Shown here piece by piece: positions 43,087-50,835 of a stretch of DNA of 64,000 nucleotides (positions within the stretch are counted from its first letter, which is position 1; each line of letters begins with the position of its first letter). The stretch comes from Parabacteroides chongii (GTDB lineage Bacteria > Bacteroidota > Bacteroidia > Bacteroidales > Tannerellaceae), in NCBI RefSeq assembly GCF_029581355.1, contig NZ_CP120849.1, positions 3,194,501 through 3,258,500 on the forward strand, written 5' to 3'. A program made the position numbers and the translations under genes. The notes under the pieces were generated by a model, which was not told the DNA's origin, did no database searches, and saw nothing but the letters and a program-made list of their open reading frames with translations.

Positions 43087-44586
43087 TTATTTTCGAGGCA
43101 TCATCTCATCCCGCATGGCTGCATTATAGGCAAACCAAGCTACGATAACAGCATTATGGCGTATATCGTCCAGCACCAGGCGATCGGAGAAATCCTGTGT
43201 ACGATGTGAATGTCGCCCCCATTCCATCGGGTCCTGGATGAACTGGAAAGCGGGGATTCCCGCATTGTCGAACGGTATGTGATCCGTACTTCCTACACTC
43301 CGGTTGGAGACGGTGGTAAAACCGGTATCGAGGAAAGGTTGCATCCAGTCGGTGAAGATCGGGTGAGCCATCAGGTTATCCTGTGTAAAGATACCACGGA
43401 ACTTCCCGGGACCGTAATCCGAATTAAAATAGACGGATATCTTATCATATTCTTTCTTTTTCTCCAGTGTCTTTGGATCTTGTACGAATTGTTCCACATA
43501 TCCGCTGGAGCCGTGTAATCCTACTTCTTCGCCACCCCAGAAAGCAACGCGAATGGTTCGGCGCGGTTGTACGCCAATCGCTTTGAGGATACGCATAGCT
43601 TCAAGCATGGCAATAAAACCGGCACCATCATCGCCGGCTCCCGGACTCATGTGATAGCAGTCAAGATGTCCTCCGATAATGACCAGCTGATCTTTCAGCT
43701 TTGGGTCGGTACCGGGTATTTCGGCAATAACATTATATATCTTACGATCGGATTCAAACTTCACTGCAATATCGACTTCCATCTCTACCTTTTCGCCATT
43801 CCGGATCAAACGTTCCATCAGACCGTGATTTTCGCAGGAGATATTCAGCTCGCAGGGGACAGGACCGACCTCTTCCAGTTTGTGGAAATTCAATCCCGGC
43901 ACACTGTAGCTTCCCGATTCGTGGATGATAACAGCCGGTTCTTCTTTATAAACAAAGTGGAGTATTTCTGCATATGTTAGTTCACTTCCTTCCACCGGAG
44001 GGGCAGCACGTCGCTGTCGGGGACGCACTTTGGTGATCGGGTATTCCGCCGTTTGTTTCAGGGATTCTTCGGTATGGCGGCGTGCCATCGGTTCGAAACT
44101 GATCTGGTATTCCATGACGGAAGGCATCAGAACGATTTTGTCTTTTAGAGTTCCTTTTAACGCCTGTAATTCTTGTTGATCTTTGGCTGTGATCAGAACC
44201 ACTTCGCTTTTGGCTGGTCCGTTGGTTCCGTTGGTCCAGGCTACGGGAGCCGGAAAGATCGGAATATAGTAAGGTACAGTCATGGCTGCGTACGCCTTTT
44301 GGATATCCCATCCGCCCCGGGGCCAGTCACGGGCAAACTCGATACGGGGATTGGATAATTTGTATTCTTCCATCATTTCTTTCGCGACCCGGTAGCCTCT
44401 TTCCATGCCGTCGGAACCGGTTAGACGGGGACCTGCATAATCAAGTAAACGATAGGACAATCGCTCTATATCCGAGTTCTGTTGTTCTTCCTGCTTGATC
44501 TTTTGGGCAACGGACAGGTCGATCTTTTCATTCTGAGCCATAACGGATGATGCTCCGATCATCAGTACAATCAATAAGCTTCTCAT
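43087..44586 (-). CDS. Secreted M28-family zinc aminopeptidase/carboxypeptidase
   Basis: A 499-residue exported peptidase (signal peptide ending SSVMAQ). A protease-associated-like insert lies around 120-290. The C-terminal M28 domain has the two-zinc ligands in order: 'IGGHLDCYHMSPGAGDDGAG' (His, Asp), 'WGGEEVGLHGS' (catalytic and metal Glu), 'NSDYGPG' (Asp) and 'GSTDHIPF' (His). It would trim peptides in the periplasm or at the surface. It is monocistronic with a -7 box at 44636-44643. Confidence 0.92.
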   Translation of the reverse strand: MRSLLIVLMIGASSVMAQNEKIDLSVAQKIKQEEQQNSDIERLSYRLLDYAGPRLTGSDGMERGYRVAKEMMEEYKLSNPRIEFARDWPRGGWDIQKAYAAMTVPYYIPIFPAPVAWTNGTNGPAKSEVVLITAKDQQELQALKGTLKDKIVLMPSVMEYQISFEPMARRHTEESLKQTAEYPITKVRPRQRRAAPPVEGSELTYAEILHFVYKEEPAVIIHESGSYSVPGLNFHKLEEVGPVPCELNISCENHGLMERLIRNGEKVEMEVDIAVKFESDRKIYNVIAEIPGTDPKLKDQLVIIGGHLDCYHMSPGAGDDGAGFIAMLEAMRILKAIGVQPRRTIRVAFWGGEEVGLHGSSGYVEQFVQDPKTLEKKKEYDKISVYFNSDYGPGKFRGIFTQDNLMAHPIFTDWMQPFLDTGFTTVSNRSVGSTDHIPFDNAGIPAFQFIQDPMEWGRHSHRTQDFSDRLVLDDIRHNAVIVAWFAYNAAMRDEMMPRK

Positions 44587-44635
44587 TTCTATCTCTTTAA
44601 AGTTTCACATAAGTATTATCTGCCGATAAGTCCTT

Positions 44636-44643
44636 CAAAGGTA
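44636..44643 (-). promoter_or_regulatory. -7 box of the M28 peptidase gene
   Basis: On the minus strand this reads TACCTTTG (TAnnTTTG), 50 bases before the start codon and between the peptidase and HU genes. Confidence 0.65.
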
Positions 44644-44688
44644 GTAAATCTGTATTTTTGAGAAGCTTATTGCCCGAGAATATTGAAA

Positions 44689-44964
44689 TTATTTGTTCAG
44701 GGCCTTTAATAGGTCTGATCCGGCACGGAACTTGACAGACATGCGCGGTTTGATCATAACCGGCTCTCCTGTCTGAGGATTCCGGGCAGGGCGTTCGGTT
44801 TGTTGCCAGGGGAGAAGTGTTCCGAATCCCTGAAATACAACCTGATCGCCTTCCAGGAAAGCTTCGGTCGCGTTTTCTATAAAGGAGTTGATCACCGCTT
44901 TTACCACTGTTTTCTTCATGCCGGTATCTGCTGCTATTTGTTCGATCAATTTACTTTTATTCAT
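44689..44964 (-). CDS. hup: HU-family nucleoid protein
   Basis: A 91-residue HU/IHF-family protein with the dimerisation helices 'KLIEQIAADTGMKKTVVKAVINSF' and the DNA-binding arm 'TERPARNPQTGEPVMIKPRMSVKF' including the RNPxTG hallmark with the intercalating proline. It bends and compacts chromosomal DNA. The length matches canonical HU. A -7 box lies at 44993-45000. The symbol is generic because several HU paralogues occur in these genomes. Confidence 0.92.
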   Translation of the reverse strand: MNKSKLIEQIAADTGMKKTVVKAVINSFIENATEAFLEGDQVVFQGFGTLLPWQQTERPARNPQTGEPVMIKPRMSVKFRAGSDLLKALNK

Positions 44965-44992
44965 ATATTACTGGTTTAAATCGTTTTTGATC

Positions 44993-45000
44993 CAAATCTA
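44993..45000 (-). promoter_or_regulatory. -7 box of the HU gene
   Basis: On the minus strand this reads TAGATTTG (TAnnTTTG), 29 bases before the HU start. Confidence 0.6.
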
Positions 45001-45148
45001 TCGGATACTTGATCGGAAATGATAATCTACGGTAGAAGCAGAGTATCATTATTTCCGAATAATATCCCTCAAATCAATGCAAGCATCTTTAATCAGGACA
45101 TAATAAACTTGTTCTTGTTGCCTAAAACGAGTTTATTGAATTTAATGG

Positions 45149-45165
45149 AGTTCGTTAAGAACTAA
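45149..45165 (+). repeat. 17-bp inverted repeat, left copy
   Basis: AGTTCGTTAAGAACTAA here is repeated as its exact complement at 45560-45576. Each copy has AGTTC/GAACT half-sites and could be an operator. The pair encloses the 45.3-45.5 kb palindrome array. Confidence 0.6.
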
Positions 45166-45322
45166 TTGTAGATAACAAATACAAAGGATACATCATCAAA
45201 CATCCGCCTAAATTCATCATATCTCCTATAAAGTCTTTCATACTGATAATCATTTAGAAAAATTCAAATCCTATAAAAGTACCACACGAATAGGAAAGGA
45301 AAGATACAATTCGAATCTTATT

Positions 45323-45462
45323 ACTCTGTCATTTCTATGGCACAGGAGGTTACTTACGTAAGTAACCTCCTGTGCCATAGAAATGACAGAGTTGTAACCT
45401 CCTATTGACACCGTAATGTCATCACTGTGGCACAATTTTGTCTTCACAATGGTACTATTTGG
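45323..45462. repeat. 22-bp phased dyad array A6, with 70-bp perfect palindrome
   Basis: Bases 45323-45392 are a perfect 70-base palindrome (35-bp arms, centre ACGT, no loop). Unit starts fall at 45327, 45349, 45371, 45393, 45417 and 45439 (steps 22, 22, 22, 24, 22), and five of the six begin with TGT. Unit 3 is the exact complement of unit 1, and unit 2 is self-palindromic. It lies in the 750-base gap between divergent HU and TolC genes. I see no credible gene in that gap. Confidence 0.82.
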
Positions 45463-45559
45463 GACATAGTAATATAGATGCTTTCTCCTATGCTTTCTAC
45501 TCGCCATATAAATTAAGGCATGACGAGATATTCAGTGAGTTTCTGATTACAATTTTTCC

Positions 45560-45576
45560 TTAGTTCTTAACGAACT
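45560..45576 (-). repeat. 17-bp inverted repeat, right copy
   Basis: Exact complement of 45149-45165, with 394 bases between the two. It lies about 20 bases upstream of the paired enhancer-like repeats of the TolC promoter. Confidence 0.6.
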
Positions 45577-45597
45577 ACGTCATCTTTTCCCTCAGGT

Positions 45598-45630
45598 TTC
45601 ATTATCGGACATACTGTTCATTATCGGACA
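45598..45630 (+). promoter_or_regulatory. Tandem activator-site repeats upstream of the sigma-54 promoter
   Basis: TTCATTATCGGACA occurs twice (45598-45611 and 45617-45630), a 19-base step, 47 bases before the -24 element. Position and repetition fit upstream binding sites for an NtrC-type activator, most likely the one encoded at 47231-48610. Confidence 0.65.
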
Positions 45631-45674
45631 CCTCTTAGTGATGCTACTCTTCAGAAAATCAATGATATATGTTT

Positions 45675-45691
45675 TTGGCATAGCTTTTGCC
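45675..45691 (+). promoter_or_regulatory. Sigma-54 (-24/-12) promoter of the TolC operon
   Basis: TTTGGCATAGCTTTTGCC contains the invariant GG (45677-45678) and GC (45689-45690) exactly 10 bases apart. It places the transcript start near 45702 and so supports ATG 45717 as the TolC start. Confidence 0.8.
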
Positions 45692-45716
45692 TATAGTGGG
45701 TAAAACATATATTACG

Positions 45717-47201
45717 ATGAAAAAGATCTATATAGCCATTACTTATTTATTGCTGACAAGCTTTGGTTTACGAGCCGAAGAACAAGATAATATTGTCCAT
45801 CTGACGTTGAAAGAAGCGATCGCATTGGCACAACACCAGTCTGTAGATGCCGCGGTCGCTTTGAACGAGCTGAAAACGTCTTACTGGGAATACCGTACGC
45901 ATGTTGCCGACCAGTTACCGGAAGTCAATTTCAAAGGTACGATCCCCAGTTATAGCAAACAATACAGCCGCTACCAGCAGTCGGACGGGACTTATGCCTT
46001 TGTGCAGGATAATAATCTGTCGATGAACGGTGCGATCTCTGTCGATCAGAATATAGCACTGACCGGTGGTAAAATATCATTGAATTCTTCTCTTAACTTC
46101 TCCCGTCAGTTGGGACATGGTGCTTTCAATGAATATATGAGTGTGCCGATCGGTCTGACTCTGACACAACCGGTCTTCGGAGTAAACGATCAGAAATGGA
46201 ATCGCCGGATCGAGCCTGTCCGTTACCAGGAAGCAAAGGCAGCCTATATAGAAAGTGTGGAAGGGGTAACGATCTCTACGATCGCTTATTTCTTTAACCT
46301 GCTGCTGGCGAAAGAAAATCTGGCGACCTCTATGCAGAACCTGGAGAATGCGAACAAACTCTACGATATTGCGATAGCCAAGCGGAAGATCGGGCATATA
46401 TCCGAAAGCGAACTGATGCAGTTGAAATTATCGGCATTGCAGGCGAAAGGCAAGTTGACGGAAGCCCAGTCCAACCTGAATGCCAAGATGTTTCAGTTAC
46501 GTTCTTTCCTCGGATTGAGTGAGGAGGATGTGATAGAACCTGTCATCCCGGAGTCAGTGCCGGATATGCGCCTGGTTTATCAGGAGGTGTTGGAGAAAGC
46601 CCAGGAGAATAACTCGTTCGCAAAACGTATTCTGCGAGAACAACTGGAAGCCGATTATGCCGTGGCGACAGCAAAAGGAAAGCGCCGTGATATCAATCTG
46701 TTTGCTTCCGTAGGATATACGGGTAAAGACAGTGAATTTAGAGGTGCTTATAATCCCTTGCGGGATAACCAGGTGATCGAGGTCGGTTTCAGTATTCCCC
46801 TGCTGGATTGGGGAAAACGGAAAGGAAAAGTGAAGGTTGCCGAGTCGAACCGTGAAGTCGTACTCTCCAAAAACCGCCAGGATCAGATGACTTTTAATCA
46901 GAACATCTTCCTCCTGGTGGAGAATTTTAATAACCAGGCAGCCCAGCTGGAAATAGCGGAAGAGGCGGATGAGATTGCCCAGAAGCGTTACCGGACCTCT
47001 ATCGAAACGTTCATGATCGGAAAGATTAACATTCTTGACCTGAATGATGCCCAGCAATCGAAAGACGATGCTAAACAGAAACATATTCAGGAGCTGTATG
47101 GATTTTGGAGCTACTTTTATAATGTCCGCAGTGTGACCCTGTACGATTTCTTGAACGACCGTAATCTGGATGCGGACTTTGAAGATATCGTCAGAAAGTA
47201 G
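45717..47201 (+). CDS. TolC-family outer-membrane efflux protein
   Basis: A 494-residue outer-membrane channel with a signal peptide (ending near LRAEEQ) and two repeats of the OEP domain made of long coiled-coil helices, e.g. 'LLAKENLATSMQNLENANKLYDIAIAKRKIG' and 'AEEADEIAQKRYRTSIETFMIGKINILDLNDAQQ'. ATG 45717 is used because the sigma-54 promoter lies inside the longer frame from 45687. TolC proteins work with inner-membrane pumps and HlyD-type adaptors, but neither is encoded here. The operon continues directly into its own activator and kinase. Confidence 0.92.
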   Translation: MKKIYIAITYLLLTSFGLRAEEQDNIVHLTLKEAIALAQHQSVDAAVALNELKTSYWEYRTHVADQLPEVNFKGTIPSYSKQYSRYQQSDGTYAFVQDNNLSMNGAISVDQNIALTGGKISLNSSLNFSRQLGHGAFNEYMSVPIGLTLTQPVFGVNDQKWNRRIEPVRYQEAKAAYIESVEGVTISTIAYFFNLLLAKENLATSMQNLENANKLYDIAIAKRKIGHISESELMQLKLSALQAKGKLTEAQSNLNAKMFQLRSFLGLSEEDVIEPVIPESVPDMRLVYQEVLEKAQENNSFAKRILREQLEADYAVATAKGKRRDINLFASVGYTGKDSEFRGAYNPLRDNQVIEVGFSIPLLDWGKRKGKVKVAESNREVVLSKNRQDQMTFNQNIFLLVENFNNQAAQLEIAEEADEIAQKRYRTSIETFMIGKINILDLNDAQQSKDDAKQKHIQELYGFWSYFYNVRSVTLYDFLNDRNLDADFEDIVRK

Positions 47202-47230
47202 TATCTTTACCAATCTTAAAAGAAACCTAT

Positions 47231-48610
47231 ATGATATTGATTGTCGATGATGACGCTGTTGTCCGTTCTTCGCTTACTTTTTTGCTGAAGCGGGCGGGCT
47301 TTGAACCGGAAGCTGTTCCGGGACCTGATGAAGCGTTGGCTATAGTGCGCCGCGAAGCGCCGCAACTGATTCTGATGGATATGAACTTTACCTTGACTAC
47401 GACGGGAGAAGAAGGAATACAGTTATTAAAACAAGTAAAGATATTTCAGCCGGATGTACCGGTCATTCTAATGACTGCCTGGGGATCCATTTCCCTGGCA
47501 GTGCAAGGTATGCAGGCCGGTGCATTCGATTTTGTCACCAAGCCCTGGAACAACCTCGTGCTGTTGAAGTCGATCCGTACAGCCCTGGAGTTGAACGAAC
47601 AGAAGAAAGAAAAGAACTCTCCGTTGAATCGGAATGATGCAGATAATAAATTTCATTTTGAAAAGATAATCGGCCAAAGTGATGCATTGATGGAGGTATT
47701 GGGTACTGTTTCACGCATAGCCCCTACGAATGCCTCCGTTTTGATTACCGGCGAGAGTGGAACGGGAAAGGAGTTGATTGCTGAAGCAATCCATGCCAAT
47801 AGTCCGCGGATGAAAGAAGCTTTTGTAAAGGTAAACCTGGGCGGACTGTCGCAAAGCCTTTTCGAAAGCGAGATGTTCGGACATAAGAAAGGGGCGTTTA
47901 CAGATGCCTATATCGATCGTACCGGACGTTTTGAAATGGCCAATAAAGGTACTATCTTCCTGGACGAGATAGGCGATCTGGAATTATCCTGCCAGGTGAA
48001 ACTGTTAAGGGTTCTGCAGGACCAGACATTTGAAGTGTTGGGTGACAGCCGTCCCCGCAAAGTCGATATCCGTGTGGTCAGTGCCACTAACTGCAAGTTG
48101 CCGGAAATGGTGGCTGCCCGTACTTTCCGGGAAGACCTGTTCTATCGGATCAACCTGATCACCATTCATCTGCCCGCTCTCCGCGAGAGGAAAGACGATA
48201 TTCCTTTGCTTGCCCGTTATTTTGCCGACAAGCAATCGGAGGTAAATGGTTTGCCGAAAGTATCGTTCTCATCCGATGCTATGAACTTTCTGCGGCGTCT
48301 TCCTTATCCGGGTAATATTCGTGAGTTGAAGAACCTGGTAGAAAGGACGATGCTGGTCTCCGGCAAGTCGTTGCTGGAGGTTTCCGACTTTGAAGGACAA
48401 TGCCTGAACCTGGGGAATAATCAATCGGTACGGAAAGGCGGATCCGTCAGTTTGGAGGGAATGACATTGGATGAGATAGAGCGGCAGACCATTTTGCAGG
48501 CATTGGAAACACACGAAGGAAATCTATCTCATGTAGCTTCCGCACTGGGAATCAGTCGGGCTGCTTTATACCGCCGGTTGGAGAAATACGGAATACCAAC
48601 CGATAAATAA
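47231..48610 (+). CDS. NtrC-type sigma-54-dependent response regulator
   Basis: A 459-residue regulator with three domains. The receiver (1-120) has Asp6-Asp8 and phospho-acceptor Asp50 (LILMDMNF). The AAA+ activator domain (about 150-385) has Walker A GESGTGKE at 174-181, sigma-54 contact loop GAFTDA at 221-226 (usual GAFTGA with Gly changed to Asp), and 'IFLDEIGDL'. A C-terminal Fis-type helix-turn-helix ends the protein ('NLSHVASALGISRAALYRRL'). It probably activates the sigma-54 promoter before the TolC gene, making the operon self-reinforcing. The start lies 29 bases after tolC. Confidence 0.93.
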   Translation: MILIVDDDAVVRSSLTFLLKRAGFEPEAVPGPDEALAIVRREAPQLILMDMNFTLTTTGEEGIQLLKQVKIFQPDVPVILMTAWGSISLAVQGMQAGAFDFVTKPWNNLVLLKSIRTALELNEQKKEKNSPLNRNDADNKFHFEKIIGQSDALMEVLGTVSRIAPTNASVLITGESGTGKELIAEAIHANSPRMKEAFVKVNLGGLSQSLFESEMFGHKKGAFTDAYIDRTGRFEMANKGTIFLDEIGDLELSCQVKLLRVLQDQTFEVLGDSRPRKVDIRVVSATNCKLPEMVAARTFREDLFYRINLITIHLPALRERKDDIPLLARYFADKQSEVNGLPKVSFSSDAMNFLRRLPYPGNIRELKNLVERTMLVSGKSLLEVSDFEGQCLNLGNNQSVRKGGSVSLEGMTLDEIERQTILQALETHEGNLSHVASALGISRAALYRRLEKYGIPTDK

Positions 48611-48612
48611 AT

Positions 48613-49923
48613 ATGATTCAGATGAGGGTCAAAGGATTGTTTTGGATACTGACAGGGTTGCTGCTGACTATTTTAGGAGTGATCACCTACTATGTCTTCT
48701 ATAATTTCTCTTCCACTCTATTTTTTATCGTGGAAGGGGTTGTCCTGATAACCGTCATTTATCTTTTCCTTTTTTACCGCCGTATCATCAAGCCGCTGGA
48801 TATAATCGGCAATGGTATGGAACTGCTGAAAGAGCAGGATTTCAGTTCCCGCCTGAGTCGTGTCGGACAGAAGGAAGCCGACCGTATCGTGGATATTTTC
48901 AATAAGATGATGGAACAGCTGAAGAACGAGCGTCTGCATCTGCGGGAACAGAATCATTTCCTGGACTTGCTGATCAATGCGTCTCCTATGGGAGTGATCA
49001 TGCTGAACCTGGATGGCGAGATCATTTCGCTTAATCCGTCGGCACGTAAGATGTTCGGCCAGCCGTCGTCTGTCGATGTTACCGGAAAGTCCTTTCTGGA
49101 GATAGACTCTCCGCTGGCAATGGAGTTGGCGCGTATCCCTTTGTATGGGTCACAGACCGTCCGCCTGAATGATGCCAATGTATATAAATGTACGCATTCA
49201 TCTTTTGTGGACAGGGGATTCCATCATTCGTTCTATCTGGTGGAGATATTGACACAGGAAGTTTTCAAGGCGGAGAAGAAAGCTTACGAGAAGGTGATCC
49301 GTATGATCGCCCATGAAGTGAATAATACGACAGCCGGTATCACTTCGACGCTGGATACATTGGAGTCTACCTTCAGCGAGATGGAGAACACGGAAGACAT
49401 ATGTGACGTGTTGCGTGTCTCTATCGAACGTTGTTACAGCATGAGCCATTTCATCACGAACTTCGCCGATGTCGTACGTATTCCGGAACCTCAGCTGCGT
49501 AATCACGAACTGAATGCGGTTGTGGTCTCCTGTAAACGTTTTATGGAAACGATCTGCCTGAACCGCAATATTCGGATCCATATGGAACTGGATGAAGTAT
49601 CCCCTGTAGTGAAATTGGATAGTTCGCTTTTTGAACAGGTCCTGGTCAATATTATCAAGAATGCGGCGGAATCGATCGGGCAGGACGGACAGATCTATAT
49701 ACGTACTTCACGTAATCCGGTCTGTCTCGAAATAGCAGATACCGGCAAAGGTATAGACAAAGAGACTGAAAAGAAACTGTTCAGCCCCTTCTTCTCTACC
49801 AAACCTAACGGACAGGGCATCGGACTGATTTTTATCCGCGAGGTACTACAGAAGCAGAATTGTTCTTTCTCCCTTCGTACCTATACGGATGGCCTGACCC
49901 GGTTCCGTATCCTCTTCGAATAA
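48613..49923 (+). CDS. Membrane sensor histidine kinase
   Basis: A 436-residue kinase with two close membrane helices (about 8-28 and 33-51) and almost no periplasmic loop, so the signal is probably sensed in the membrane or the cytoplasm. A HAMP-like linker (55-110) and a PAS domain (about 118-225) follow. The phospho-accepting His234 is in 'RMIAHEVNN', and the ATPase domain has N-box 'NIIKNAAESI', 'IADTGKGID' and 'GQGIGL'. It starts 2 bases after the response-regulator stop codon and is its cognate partner. Confidence 0.92.
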   Translation: MIQMRVKGLFWILTGLLLTILGVITYYVFYNFSSTLFFIVEGVVLITVIYLFLFYRRIIKPLDIIGNGMELLKEQDFSSRLSRVGQKEADRIVDIFNKMMEQLKNERLHLREQNHFLDLLINASPMGVIMLNLDGEIISLNPSARKMFGQPSSVDVTGKSFLEIDSPLAMELARIPLYGSQTVRLNDANVYKCTHSSFVDRGFHHSFYLVEILTQEVFKAEKKAYEKVIRMIAHEVNNTTAGITSTLDTLESTFSEMENTEDICDVLRVSIERCYSMSHFITNFADVVRIPEPQLRNHELNAVVVSCKRFMETICLNRNIRIHMELDEVSPVVKLDSSLFEQVLVNIIKNAAESIGQDGQIYIRTSRNPVCLEIADTGKGIDKETEKKLFSPFFSTKPNGQGIGLIFIREVLQKQNCSFSLRTYTDGLTRFRILFE

Positions 49924-49950
49924 AATCGAAGCGTTAGGGGGAGGTCCTTT

Positions 49951-50835
49951 TTACTCTTTGAATGAATATACAGCCGATATATTCACAATATCCGGATGGA
50001 GGGGAAGCGTCCACACGACCCGGTTATCCGGATCGACCTCTATCAGCAAGGGTTGCGATTTATCCTGACTATGCCCGTTCCAGTTGCTTATCAGCGTATT
50101 CCCGTTTTTGTATCGTACCAGTTCGGCGACGAATAATAAAGAGATGTTCTGCAGGTCATCGCTTCCGACTTTCCGGACAATCAGTTTGCTGTCCGGATCG
50201 ATCTCTACAAAGTTATGGGCATCGCCGCAGGATACCAGCCAATTCCCATTTTTGAGTATTTGAATGGCGAAAGGATTTCCCCCGCATTCGGCCCTGTTGA
50301 CGATCTCTTTCTCTTTATTCATTTCAACGACCTCTCCTTTACCCATCAAGGGGATCAGATAAGTGTTCTGCGGCGTTTTTACGATTTGGCGGAATTGGTC
50401 GTGCACACCGGTGATACTGGTGTCGAACTCTATTTCTTCTACGGGTTGCCCTTGCGGATCGAGTTCGATGATCCGGGAAGGCGTGCCGCAGATAGCCAGC
50501 ATATAACGGCCCGAAGGCAATTGGGTAGCAGTAAATAATTCTTCCCCTTTTCGTGCTTTGAAGTCCCATAGCGTCTGCTGTTCGCGGTCAATCAGCCGGG
50601 CACCGGAAGTATAGGCATACAAGATATTTCCTTCTTTGGTTATTTCAACATCGTTGCAATCTTCATGAGCCGCCAGCGGATGGCTCCATTCGATCTCTCC
50701 TGTTTTCTTGTCGAGAATCGCTACCTGTTTCCAGCCGCAGCCGGAAACGAGTAACTTTTCTCTACTATTATTACATGAGCAATAAGTGCTAATCATTGCT
50801 ATGAAAAACAAGTATTTAAAATAGCGTCCAATCAT
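49951..50835 (-). CDS. PQQ-like beta-propeller lipoprotein
   Basis: A 294-residue lipoprotein with lipobox YCSC. It is composed of repeated beta-blades with the pattern 'LDKKTGEIEWSHPL', 'IDREQQTLWDFKA', 'VEIDPDSKLIV' and 'IEVDPDNRVVWTLPL', as in PQQ-like or arylsulfotransferase-type propellers. No catalytic motif is evident. The start overlaps the stop codon of the upstream FGE/heme-motif gene by four bases, so the two proteins are made together and probably act together at the envelope. The role is unknown. Confidence 0.78.
   Translation of the reverse strand: MIGRYFKYLFFIAMISTYCSCNNSREKLLVSGCGWKQVAILDKKTGEIEWSHPLAAHEDCNDVEITKEGNILYAYTSGARLIDREQQTLWDFKARKGEELFTATQLPSGRYMLAICGTPSRIIELDPQGQPVEEIEFDTSITGVHDQFRQIVKTPQNTYLIPLMGKGEVVEMNKEKEIVNRAECGGNPFAIQILKNGNWLVSCGDAHNFVEIDPDSKLIVRKVGSDDLQNISLLFVAELVRYKNGNTLISNWNGHSQDKSQPLLIEVDPDNRVVWTLPLHPDIVNISAVYSFKE

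Noticed and set aside
45271..45507. 78-residue minus-strand frame in the HU-tolC gap
   Set aside because: It is translation of the palindrome array itself; no ribosome-binding or coding character.
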